From NCBI GenBank assembly GCA_003249555.1, contig QKIQ01000033.1:1-53984 (forward strand): a DNA stretch of 53,984 bases, written 5' to 3'. This DNA is from Clostridia bacterium (GTDB taxonomy: Bacteria > Bacillota > Clostridia > Christensenellales > SZUA-584). Under the pieces are notes generated by a model that was not told where the DNA came from, made no database searches, and was given only the letters and a program-made list of their open reading frames with translations. Positions 1 to 6,496 of the stretch are shown here, in pieces. The position numbers and the translations under genes are program-made. How positions within the stretch are numbered: position 1 is the first letter of the stretch; each line of letters begins with the position of its first letter.

Positions 1-70
1 ATCTTCATCTCACATGTATTCATATTCGCGCCCTTCCCCTCATATCTATGACATAAAAGGGGGTATGACT

Positions 71-538
71 ATGGAACCGAATGTGAAAGCCTCAAAGAAA
101 TCCGTCGTGGGCGATATGTTAATGCGCGGGATGAAAGGCACGCTCATCTCCATGGTGTTTACCGTGGCGGTGATATTGCTGTTCGCACTCATCATCAAAG
201 AAACGGGTTTGTCCGACAGCGTCATCGCGCCCGTCAATCAGGTTATCAAAATCCTTGGTATCATTGGCGCGTCGTGGTTTGGCATCAAGGGCATGGCAGA
301 AAAGCAGTGGCTTACGGGCGGTCTCTCGGGGCTGATGTTTATTAGCTTGAGCTATCTTGTTTTCTCGCTGATCGAAGGGATATTCGGCAACGTGGCGCTG
401 CTGTTCTCGGATATGCTCATGGGGCTGCTGATCGGCATGGTATTCGCCATCATCGCGGCGAACTTCGGCAAATCGTCGCGCACGCGGGTGGGTACCCAGA
501 AAAGCAAGCGTATACAGTATAAGAAAGCACGCGGATAA
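71..538 (+). CDS. TIGR04086-type four-helix membrane protein
   Basis: Small integral membrane protein of about 155 residues with four hydrophobic segments (roughly residues 22-45, 55-75, 85-105 and 112-130) and a basic C-terminal tail. Its size, pattern and position directly upstream of a SCIFF peptide gene match the TIGR04086 family of Clostridia; its molecular function is unknown. An in-frame ATG at 65 is possible, but the GGGGGT ribosome-binding motif at 59-64 is correctly spaced only for the ATG at 71. In related genomes this gene commonly sits beside the SCIFF cassette, so the context supports the call. Upstream genes are outside the window. Confidence 0.75.
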   Translation: MEPNVKASKKSVVGDMLMRGMKGTLISMVFTVAVILLFALIIKETGLSDSVIAPVNQVIKILGIIGASWFGIKGMAEKQWLTGGLSGLMFISLSYLVFSLIEGIFGNVALLFSDMLMGLLIGMVFAIIAANFGKSSRTRVGTQKSKRIQYKKARG

Positions 539-544
539 ATGGGG

Positions 545-574
545 TTGCAAAAGCGGACGCACCTATTATATAAT
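545..574 (+). promoter_or_regulatory. Candidate sigma-A promoter upstream of scfA (distal)
   Basis: TTGCAA at 545-550 and a perfect TATAAT at 569-574 are separated by 18 bases. It lies just after the membrane-protein gene and reads toward the SCIFF precursor. A second candidate lies 58 bases downstream. Confidence 0.5.
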
Positions 575-602
575 CGGTTAGCAGCTTTGTTATGCCTTCG
601 CT

Positions 603-632
603 TTGCGCTGCGTTGGCGGGGCATCTTATAAT
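603..632 (+). promoter_or_regulatory. Candidate sigma-A promoter upstream of scfA (proximal)
   Basis: TTGCGC at 603-608 and TATAAT at 627-632 with an 18-base spacer. The -10 lies 20 bases before the scfA start codon, which would leave a very short leader containing the AAGGAG ribosome-binding site at 641-646. Either or both of the tandem promoters may be used. Confidence 0.4.
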
Positions 633-652
633 ACACGGATAAGGAGAATGCT

Positions 653-799
653 ATGAAGCATATCAAAACGGTTGTAAAAGGCAGCCTCAAAGAGAAAAAA
701 GAAAAGATGGGATGCGGCGAGTGCCAAACGTCGTGCCAGTCGGCCTGCAAAACGTCCTGCACGCTTGCGAACCAGCGTTGTGAGAAGAAGATCAGATAA
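653..799 (+). CDS. scfA: SCIFF ranthipeptide precursor (six cysteines in forty-five)
   Basis: A 48-residue peptide precursor beginning MKHIKTV and carrying six cysteines at residues 21, 24, 28, 32, 36 and 43 within the family-defining CGECQTSCQSACKTSC core. In characterised members the paired radical SAM maturase forms thioether crosslinks from these cysteines to acceptor residues (ranthipeptide class). The maturase gene follows at 962. A good Shine-Dalgarno (AAGGAG, 641-646) precedes the ATG. The biological role of the mature peptide is not established; SCIFF is almost universal in Clostridia, which argues for a housekeeping or signalling function. Confidence 0.93.
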   Translation: MKHIKTVVKGSLKEKKEKMGCGECQTSCQSACKTSCTLANQRCEKKIR

Positions 800-823
800 C
801 GAATACATTCCGTTGTCCGGACG

Positions 824-850
824 AAAGCGCGGCACTCGTGTCGCTTTTTT
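824..850 (+). terminator. Intrinsic terminator/attenuator between scfA and scfB
   Basis: AAAGCG at 824-829 pairs with CGCTTT at 842-847, an inner GCAC/GTGT stem extends it, and a run of six T follows (845-850). Placed between precursor and maturase, it would let the peptide be made in excess over the enzyme. Confidence 0.6.
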
Positions 851-872
851 GTTTTTCTCCGGATGAAGATAT

Positions 873-934
873 GCCCCTACGGAACGAACGGGGAAACGCA
901 TATGTGCCGGCGTGGAAACCGGCCCCTACGGAAC
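873..934 (+). repeat. Short intergenic repeat with two GCCCCTACGGAAC copies
   Basis: The 13-mer GCCCCTACGGAAC occurs at 873-885 and again at 922-934. Between them lies an inverted repeat, GCCGG (906-910) and CCGGC (919-923). The arrangement resembles dispersed intergenic repeats seen in some Clostridial genomes; no coding potential is evident. Confidence 0.45.
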
Positions 935-961
935 ATAATAACCAAATAAGGAGAAAATCCA

Positions 962-2287
962 TTGATACATACGTTTAAACACGGCGGCACCGGCTTTGTG
1001 CTGGACGTCGAGACAGGCAGCGTACATGTGCTGGACGACGAAGCGTTTGAGGCGGCGGCGCGTCTGGAGGAAATCGACAACGGCGGCGGCGACGTGGACG
1101 AGGCGCTTTGCAAAGGCGGGTCGCTGATGGAGGAATTTGCGGAGTTGAAAAAAGCGGGGCTGCTGTTTTCGTCGCCCGAAGAAGGGCAGGCTTTGCCCGA
1201 AAATGTCATCAAAGCGATGTGCCTGCACCTTGCGCACGACTGCAACCTGCGTTGTGAGTATTGCTTTGCCAAGGGCGGGGCGTTTGCGGGACGGCGCGAG
1301 CTTATGAGCGCACAAACCGCCAAGGCCGCGATCGATTATCTTATCAAGGTTTCGGGTACGCGAAGAAACCTCGAGATCGACTTTTTCGGCGGCGAACCGC
1401 TGCTTAATTTTGAGGTGCTTAAAGAGACGGTAAGCTATGCGCGCAGCATTGAAACCGCGCACGGAAAGAATTTTCGCTTCACCGTGACGACGAATGCATA
1501 CCGCGTGACGGATGAAATGCGCGATTACTTAGATAAAGAGATGAACAACATCGTGGTCAGCATCGACGGGCGGCCGCATATACACGACGCCGTGCGAAAA
1601 ACGGCGGGCGGCGGCGGCAGCTACGAGCGTGTAGCGAGCAATGCCAAGAAGATGCTGCTAAACCGCGAGGGTGAATACTACGTGCGGGGAACGTTCACGG
1701 CCGACAATCTCGATTTTGCGGAAGACGTACTGCACGTGGCGAACATGGGCTTTTGGGGATTGTCTATTGAGCCTGTGGTCACCAAGGGCGCCAATGCGAT
1801 CAAGGAAGAGCATCTGCCCGCGATTTTTGACGAATATGAACGGCTGGCTGCGGAATACGCACGCCGCCGAAAAGACGGTAACGGGTTCACGTTCTTTCAT
1901 TTCATGGTGGATTTGGGTGCGGGGCCGTGCCGTTTGAAACGCATTCGCGGTTGCGGTGCGGGCACGGAATACATCGCTATTTCCCCAACGGGAGAGATAT
2001 ATCCCTGCCATCAGTTCGTGGGACAAAGCGTCTATAAGATGGGCAGCGTGTATGAAACGGGACTGGATGAAGGTGTAGCGAAGCAGTTTGAAGAATGCAA
2101 CGTATTAAACATGGAAGACTGCAAAAAGTGCTGGGCAAAATATTATTGCAGCGGCGGATGTGCTGCTGCGAATGTGAATATGAACGGCGATATGTTGCAG
2201 CCGTACAGTATCGGCTGCGCCATGCAAAAGAAAAGGCTCGAGCTCGCTATTGGTATGGCGGCACTGGAGCAGATGGAGGACGCATGA
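962..2287 (+). CDS. scfB: SCIFF radical SAM/SPASM maturase
   Basis: A 441-residue thioether-forming peptide maturase. An N-terminal RiPP-recognition-like region (about 1-85) is followed by the radical SAM motif CNLRCEYC (CX3CX2C, near residue 95) that binds the [4Fe-4S] cluster and SAM. A C-terminal SPASM domain follows, with cysteines in RGCGAG, YPCHQF, CNVLNMEDCKKC, YYCSGGC and a final GCAMQ. Length and motifs are typical of SCIFF maturases. The start is TTG at 962 with AAGGAG at 947-952. It should install thioether links on the peptide encoded at 653-799. The downstream gene overlaps its stop by four bases (ATGA), so the two are translationally coupled. Confidence 0.93.
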   Translation: MIHTFKHGGTGFVLDVETGSVHVLDDEAFEAAARLEEIDNGGGDVDEALCKGGSLMEEFAELKKAGLLFSSPEEGQALPENVIKAMCLHLAHDCNLRCEYCFAKGGAFAGRRELMSAQTAKAAIDYLIKVSGTRRNLEIDFFGGEPLLNFEVLKETVSYARSIETAHGKNFRFTVTTNAYRVTDEMRDYLDKEMNNIVVSIDGRPHIHDAVRKTAGGGGSYERVASNAKKMLLNREGEYYVRGTFTADNLDFAEDVLHVANMGFWGLSIEPVVTKGANAIKEEHLPAIFDEYERLAAEYARRRKDGNGFTFFHFMVDLGAGPCRLKRIRGCGAGTEYIAISPTGEIYPCHQFVGQSVYKMGSVYETGLDEGVAKQFEECNVLNMEDCKKCWAKYYCSGGCAAANVNMNGDMLQPYSIGCAMQKKRLELAIGMAALEQMEDA

Positions 2288-2799
2288 TTCAATCTATAAA
2301 CGGCATTGATCCCGCGAAAGACAGGACGGCTTTTGTGCATTCGGCGGCGGTGGTTATCGGCGATGTGGTGCTGAAGGAGGAGTCCAGCGTGTGGCCGTGC
2401 GCCGTGGTGCGCGGCGACCTTGCGCGCATTGAGATCGGCAAACGAACGAATATTCAGGACGGATGTTTGCTGCACACCACGCATCTGCCGCTGATTATTG
2501 GTGACGGCGTGACGGTGGGGCACGGCGCGATACTGCATTCGTGCGATATCGGCAACAATACGCTCATCGGCATGGGTGCGATCATACTGGATGCGGCGGA
2601 TATCGGTGAAAACTGTATCATCGGTGCGGGCACGCTGATTCCGCCCGGAAAAAAGATTCCGTCAGGCTGTGTGGTGATGGGCAATCCGTTCAAAATTACG
2701 CGTAATGCGACGCAAGAGGATATGGCACAAAACGCCGAAGGCGCCGCGCATTATGTACAGCAGATAAAAAACTACGTCAAAACAGGGATAATACGCTAA
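2284..2799 (+). CDS. Gamma-carbonic anhydrase-like left-handed beta-helix protein
   Basis: A 171-residue hexapeptide-repeat protein of the YrdA/CaiE/gamma-carbonic anhydrase family. Repeated [LIV]G-x4 turns run through most of the chain (for example IGDGVTVGHGAILHSC and IGNNTLIGMGAIIL). Histidines in LLHTTH and VGHGAILH correspond to the metal-binding positions of the family, so a trimeric zinc or iron enzyme is plausible, but many YrdA members have no shown carbonic anhydrase activity. The ATG at 2284 overlaps the scfB stop codon; longer reading frames starting inside scfB have no better ribosome-binding site. Confidence 0.8.
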   Translation: MIQSINGIDPAKDRTAFVHSAAVVIGDVVLKEESSVWPCAVVRGDLARIEIGKRTNIQDGCLLHTTHLPLIIGDGVTVGHGAILHSCDIGNNTLIGMGAIILDAADIGENCIIGAGTLIPPGKKIPSGCVVMGNPFKITRNATQEDMAQNAEGAAHYVQQIKNYVKTGIIR

Positions 2800-2828
2800 G
2801 AAACCTCGAAAAGCTTGTGTTCTTTGGT

Positions 2829-3392
2829 TTATTCTGTCCAAAGCGTTTCTTGCCCGGTCGATACGCCGATAGCGCCGCTGGACAGTGCGTCGATCACCTG
2901 CCTGCGGTCGGTGATGAGCCCGCCCGCGATTACCGGGGTGTCTACTTCCTGTGTGAACTTTTTGATGATGCTCGGAATAATGCCCGGCATCAGCTCAATC
3001 ATCGAGGGGCGCACCTTGGCGGCTGTTCTAACCGCATTCTCGTATGAGGCGCTGTCTACCATAAAAAAGCGTTGAATGGAGAATATGCCGTAATCACGTG
3101 CGTATTTAATCAGCGCGGTTCGTGTGCTGATGATGCCGCTTGGGCACATGCTTGACTGAACGTACTCTAGCGCGCGTGTGCTAGCGGCAAGGCCGTCGAT
3201 CAGATCCATATGTAAAAATACGCGGGTGCCTGCTTTTTTCGCGGTATCCACAAGCGCCTTGGCTGAGAATATATCGGTATTTATGAGAAATACGGTGGGG
3301 ACACGGAGGTCAAGAGCGCGCTCAAGCGACTGTCTGTTTTGAACTGCGGCGATGATGGGGCTGTCCTGCACAGCTTCGATATAGTCGTGCAT
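2829..3392 (-). CDS. glpP: GlpP-like glycerol-3-phosphate-responsive antiterminator
   Basis: A 187-residue protein on the minus strand, the only minus-strand gene in the window. The sequence fits the GlpP family: TIM-barrel-like fold, an FLHMDLIDGL segment near residue 60, IELMPGIIP and VIAGGLI near the phosphate-binding loops. In Bacillus, GlpP binds the leader of glycerol catabolic mRNAs in the presence of glycerol-3-phosphate and prevents termination. No glpF/glpK/glpD gene is present here, so its target would lie elsewhere. It has a convincing promoter on its own strand at 3452-3423. Confidence 0.85.
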   Translation of the reverse strand: MHDYIEAVQDSPIIAAVQNRQSLERALDLRVPTVFLINTDIFSAKALVDTAKKAGTRVFLHMDLIDGLAASTRALEYVQSSMCPSGIISTRTALIKYARDYGIFSIQRFFMVDSASYENAVRTAAKVRPSMIELMPGIIPSIIKKFTQEVDTPVIAGGLITDRRQVIDALSSGAIGVSTGQETLWTE

Positions 3393-3422
3393 AATTACGC
3401 TCCTTTTTTACTCTTTTTGTTT

Positions 3423-3452
3423 ATTATATCACGCACCGCTTGGTATTTACAA
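3423..3452 (-). promoter_or_regulatory. Sigma-A promoter of glpP
   Basis: Read on the minus strand: TTGTAA (3452-3447), an 18-base spacer and a perfect TATAAT (3428-3423). Its -35 box overlaps the -35 box of the divergent promoter for the hydrolase gene. Confidence 0.6.
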
Positions 3453-3474
3453 AAAATATCGAAAATGATATGAT
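3446..3474 (+). promoter_or_regulatory. Sigma-A promoter of the alpha/beta hydrolase gene
   Basis: TTTACA at 3446-3451, a 17-base spacer and TATGAT at 3469-3474. It overlaps the glpP promoter back to back. Because the -10 box covers the alternative TTG at 3474, the hydrolase must start at the ATG at 3492. Confidence 0.55.
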
Positions 3475-3491
3475 TGGCGGGGGGTAGGCCT

Positions 3492-4415
3492 ATGAAACCA
3501 TGCGATTTGAGTTTTGAATCGTCTGACGGGACTGTAATTCATGGCTACAGGTGGGATGCGGATGCACCCAAAGCGGCGCTGCAGATTGCGCACGGCGCGA
3601 TTGAGCATGCCATGCGTTACGACGATTTTGCTAACGCGTTATGCGCACAGGGATTTGTTGTTTACGCAGATGACCACAGAGGGCACGGACGCACGGCGGG
3701 AACGCCCGATAATGTGGCGTATTTTGGCGACAACGACGGTGGCTTTGATGCGGCTGTGGACGATTTGCACGTGCTCACACAGCGCATATGCGAAGAGAAT
3801 CCTAAGCTGCCTATTTTTCTTTTGGGGCACAGCATGGGGTCGCTGATGGCACGCGTTTATGCGTCGCGCTACGGCACCGAGCTTTCAGGTCTTATCCTTA
3901 CAGGCACAGGGCGAGTGAGCCCGCCGCTGATCGCGCTGGTGCGCAGCATGGCGCGAATCTCTATGAAACTGCGCGGACGGCGGCAACGATCGCCTTTTTT
4001 GCATAAACTCGTATTTGGTACGCTCAACAAGCCGTTTAAAGGCGAAACAGGCAGCGAGTTTATCTGTTCGGACGAGGAAGTTGTCAAGGCGTATGTTTTA
4101 GATCCGTATTGCGGCAATATGTCAACAGCGGCGTTCATCTACGAGTTGCTCGGCGGTACGCGCGCAGCCTCTGCCAAAGAGACGTTTGCACGGTATCCCA
4201 AAGACCTGCCGCTGTTTATCGGCGCGGGCGAGTTTGACAGCATGGGTGGCAGCGGCTTAAAAGCCGTTAAGCAGGATGTGAAAGATTTCAAAAAAGCGGG
4301 CGTTGCCGATTTGGAATTCAAGATATATGAAGGTATGCGCCATGAGATACTCAATGAAAAACAAAAGAGACGGGTGTATGATGATATCATTGCCTGGCTG
4401 AATGACAGAATATAG
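3492..4415 (+). CDS. Alpha/beta hydrolase, monoacylglycerol lipase / lysophospholipase family
   Basis: A 307-residue serine hydrolase. It has the nucleophile elbow GHSMGS near residue 113, an oxyanion-side HGAIEH motif near residue 36, DDHRGHGRT typical of monoglyceride lipases, a probable catalytic Asp in GAGEFDSMGG and the catalytic His in GMRHEILNE close to the C-terminus. No signal peptide is visible, so it should be cytoplasmic and act on monoacylglycerols or lysophospholipids; the exact substrate cannot be read from sequence. The neighbouring GlpP-like regulator makes a link to glycerol or lipid recycling possible but unproven. Confidence 0.82.
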   Translation: MKPCDLSFESSDGTVIHGYRWDADAPKAALQIAHGAIEHAMRYDDFANALCAQGFVVYADDHRGHGRTAGTPDNVAYFGDNDGGFDAAVDDLHVLTQRICEENPKLPIFLLGHSMGSLMARVYASRYGTELSGLILTGTGRVSPPLIALVRSMARISMKLRGRRQRSPFLHKLVFGTLNKPFKGETGSEFICSDEEVVKAYVLDPYCGNMSTAAFIYELLGGTRAASAKETFARYPKDLPLFIGAGEFDSMGGSGLKAVKQDVKDFKKAGVADLEFKIYEGMRHEILNEKQKRRVYDDIIAWLNDRI

Positions 4416-4436
4416 CGGGATATGGAGGGTGGACTG

Positions 4437-4757
4437 ATGCTCTTGGATGCGAATTATGATGAGGGCCTGAACAGATGGGACGTGCGTCTTTACGGTGAGG
4501 TGGATATTTACAACTCGGAAAGCCTCAAAAGTGAGCTGCATGCGTTGATTGATGAAAAAAAGGCGGACATTGTGCTCGACTGTACCAGTCTCAAGTACAT
4601 CGATTCGACAGGGCTTGGTGTGCTGGTCAGCGCGCTAAAAAAGGTCAAAGAGGCGAAAAAACAGATTAGTATTATCAATATGAAGCCGTATATCGCTAAG
4701 ATATTTACACTGACAGGGCTTGATAAAATCTTTATTTTTGAGGTGGATGAAACGTGA
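4437..4757 (+). CDS. rsbV: STAS-domain anti-sigma factor antagonist (RsbV/SpoIIAA type)
   Basis: A 106-residue single STAS domain. The motif YIDSTGLGVL near residue 60 contains the serine that RsbW-type kinases phosphorylate in RsbV/SpoIIAA. Unphosphorylated antagonist binds the anti-sigma factor and frees the sigma factor. The start is chosen at ATG 4437 because GGAGGGTGG at 4424-4432 is a strong ribosome-binding site; an ATG at 4422 has none. The gene overlaps the following rsbW-like gene by four bases (GTGA), the usual arrangement of a partner-switching operon. Confidence 0.88.
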   Translation: MLLDANYDEGLNRWDVRLYGEVDIYNSESLKSELHALIDEKKADIVLDCTSLKYIDSTGLGVLVSALKKVKEAKKQISIINMKPYIAKIFTLTGLDKIFIFEVDET

Positions 4758-5122
4758 ACGGCGACGTGATACGTCTGCGGATTCCCGCCCGGCCCGACTA
4801 TATACTTGCCGTGAGACTTGCGGTGTCGGCGGTGGCTCAGCGTGTGGGGTTTGATATTGATAATATCGAGGATTTAAAGGTTGCAAGCGCCGAGGCGTGT
4901 ACATTGCTGCTTGCTGGCTGCCCGCAGCAAATTGATATCAGCTTAACCCTTGAGGATGGGCTGGTGCTTTTATTTGAGGCTTGCGATTTCTCGGCAGGTG
5001 CTGCCGATGCTGGTAAATCCGATGGGATGAGCCAGTATTTGCTGGATGCGCTTGTTGATAAATGTGAGATGAAAGATGATGACGGCGTGATCTATAGTGT
5101 GCGGTTAACAAAAACGTTGTAA
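4754..5122 (+). CDS. RsbW-like anti-sigma factor lacking its ATP-binding boxes
   Basis: A 122-residue protein that starts with GTG overlapping the rsbV stop. The first half aligns well with RsbW: IRLRIPARPDYI, VRLAVSAVAQRVGFD, IEDLKVASAEACT. After EACT the Bergerat-fold residues are lost. RsbW has EACTNAVQH, this protein has EACTLLLAG; the DEG box is replaced by EACDFSAGA; the GGLGL lid is replaced by DGMSQ. The magnesium-binding Asn, the ATP-binding Asp and the glycine lid are therefore all missing. It may still bind sigma or antagonist but should not phosphorylate RsbV. An intact RsbW-like protein is encoded at 5981. Confidence 0.8.
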   Translation: MNGDVIRLRIPARPDYILAVRLAVSAVAQRVGFDIDNIEDLKVASAEACTLLLAGCPQQIDISLTLEDGLVLLFEACDFSAGAADAGKSDGMSQYLLDALVDKCEMKDDDGVIYSVRLTKTL

Positions 5123-5140
5123 TGTTTTATTGGGGAAGCT

Positions 5141-5884
5141 ATGAGTGAGCGGTGGTCAGATTTAGGCGAACAGGCGCTTTTTGATCGTTATGAAAAAAGC
5201 CGGGATGAAACGCTGAGAAACTACATATTGGAGAAATATCTGTACATCGCGGAGATCGTTGCAAAGAAATTTGTGGGCAGAGGCGTTGAGTTTGACGACC
5301 TTTTTCAAGTGGCCTCCCTTGCTTTGGTAAAGGCGCTTGACCGGTATGAAAGTGACCGTGGTGTGAAATTCGCGAGTTTTGCGACGCCGACGCTGGTCGG
5401 AGAGATCAAGAATTATTTCCGTGATAAAACACGCATGATACGCATTTCGCGCCGTGAAAGCGAGATGATCAGAAAGCTTGACGATGCGAAAAGTGTGCTT
5501 TCCGCAAAGTATGGGCACAGTGCGACGCCCGAACAGATGGCGGACTATCTGGGGCTCAGCGTAGAGCGGATATTGGAACTCATGGAAGCTCAGTCTGCCG
5601 GATATGCGACCTCACTGGATAACTACATTGCAATCAACGAAGATGCAAAGTTTATCAGGCTCGTGGGCAGTACGGACAACGCCTATGAGAAAATTGAAGA
5701 CCGCGATTTTCTGGCCTACTGCTTCGAGCATTTGAGCGACGTCGAAAAGCAAGTGATTCAGCAGCGTTTTGAAAATGACCTAAGTCAGCGTGAAGTGGCC
5801 GCTATGCTGGGCGTTTCTCAAATGTACATATCGCGTATTGAACGCAAAATACTCGTCAAGTTTAGAAATTTCTACGAAAAATAG
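5141..5884 (+). CDS. SigB/SigF/SigG-family RNA polymerase sigma factor
   Basis: A 247-residue group 3 sigma-70 factor. Region 2 is clear (FDDLFQVASLALVKALDRY followed by FASFATPTLVGEIKNYFRDK), region 3 spans about residues 115-165, and region 4 ends with a helix-turn-helix (LSQREVAAMLGVSQMYISRIERK). The order rsbV, rsbW-like, sigma is that of the sigB and spoIIA operons. Residues alone do not separate general-stress SigB from sporulation SigF/SigG; the SigB-like promoter just downstream favours a SigB-like specificity. Confidence 0.9.
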   Translation: MSERWSDLGEQALFDRYEKSRDETLRNYILEKYLYIAEIVAKKFVGRGVEFDDLFQVASLALVKALDRYESDRGVKFASFATPTLVGEIKNYFRDKTRMIRISRRESEMIRKLDDAKSVLSAKYGHSATPEQMADYLGLSVERILELMEAQSAGYATSLDNYIAINEDAKFIRLVGSTDNAYEKIEDRDFLAYCFEHLSDVEKQVIQQRFENDLSQREVAAMLGVSQMYISRIERKILVKFRNFYEK

Positions 5885-5910
5885 GTTTAGATGGCTTTGC
5901 TAAGGGGTAT
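5885..5910 (+). promoter_or_regulatory. SigB-type promoter before the second RsbW-like gene
   Basis: GTTTAG at 5885-5890 and GGGTAT at 5905-5910, spaced by 14 bases, match the Bacillus SigB consensus (GTTTAA, 12-15 bases, GGGTAT) with one mismatch. It begins two bases after the sigma factor stop codon and points at the ATPase gene at 5981, suggesting that the sigma factor drives its own inhibitor. Confidence 0.6.
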
Positions 5911-5980
5911 ATAGATTTAGAAAGCATGGTGCGCAAAAATTGGGCTGCTCACAATAATTTGTGCTTTTTGGTGTCTATAT

Positions 5981-6385
5981 ATGAATTATGCAAGCCGGTA
6001 TGTGCTGACCTCTATAGATGACATAAAAAAAGTGGTTGAAGGTGTGCTCGGCGGTGTAGAAAAAAAATATCTGCTCACTGATGAAAGCAGATTTAATATC
6101 TCGTTGGTTATAAAAGAGCTTCTGGTCAACTGCTTTGAGCATGCAGTGCTATCAAAAAAAGTGCCGGTGATACTTAAAGCGGAGATGAAAAACGGTGTTT
6201 TGACCATCGGCGTGATAGACGGCGGCGGTGGTTTTGAATATGAAAAAGTATGCGCCGATATTTGTTCCGATGAAGATACGCTGCTCAAGGAGCGTGGTCG
6301 GGGGCTTAAGCTCGTGAAAGCGTTGTGTAAGGAGATCAAATATAACAGCGTTGGCAACAGTGTTGAGGTTAAAATAGCGTTATGA
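5981..6385 (+). CDS. RsbW-type ATP-binding protein (anti-sigma factor / serine kinase) with intact motifs
   Basis: A 134-residue GHKL (HATPase_c_2) protein. It keeps every motif lost in the copy at 4754: the N box KELLVNCFEH, the G1 box DGGGGF and the G2 box GRGLKLV. It is therefore the likely kinase/anti-sigma partner of the STAS protein at 4437 and the sigma factor at 5141. No clear Shine-Dalgarno precedes the ATG at 5981 (upstream bases are T-rich), so translation may be weak. The 96 bases before it hold a SigB-like promoter. The protein could alternatively serve another STAS partner elsewhere in the genome. Confidence 0.75.
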   Translation: MNYASRYVLTSIDDIKKVVEGVLGGVEKKYLLTDESRFNISLVIKELLVNCFEHAVLSKKVPVILKAEMKNGVLTIGVIDGGGGFEYEKVCADICSDEDTLLKERGRGLKLVKALCKEIKYNSVGNSVEVKIAL

Positions 6386-6496
6386 CATTTTCTTTCTGCC
6401 TAGCGGAAAGATTCGTGTTTTTTCTATATTCATATACAAAGGAGTTTTTTTGGCTGCGTAGAAATAAATAAGAAAAGCACCTTGGAAGGGGATTGA

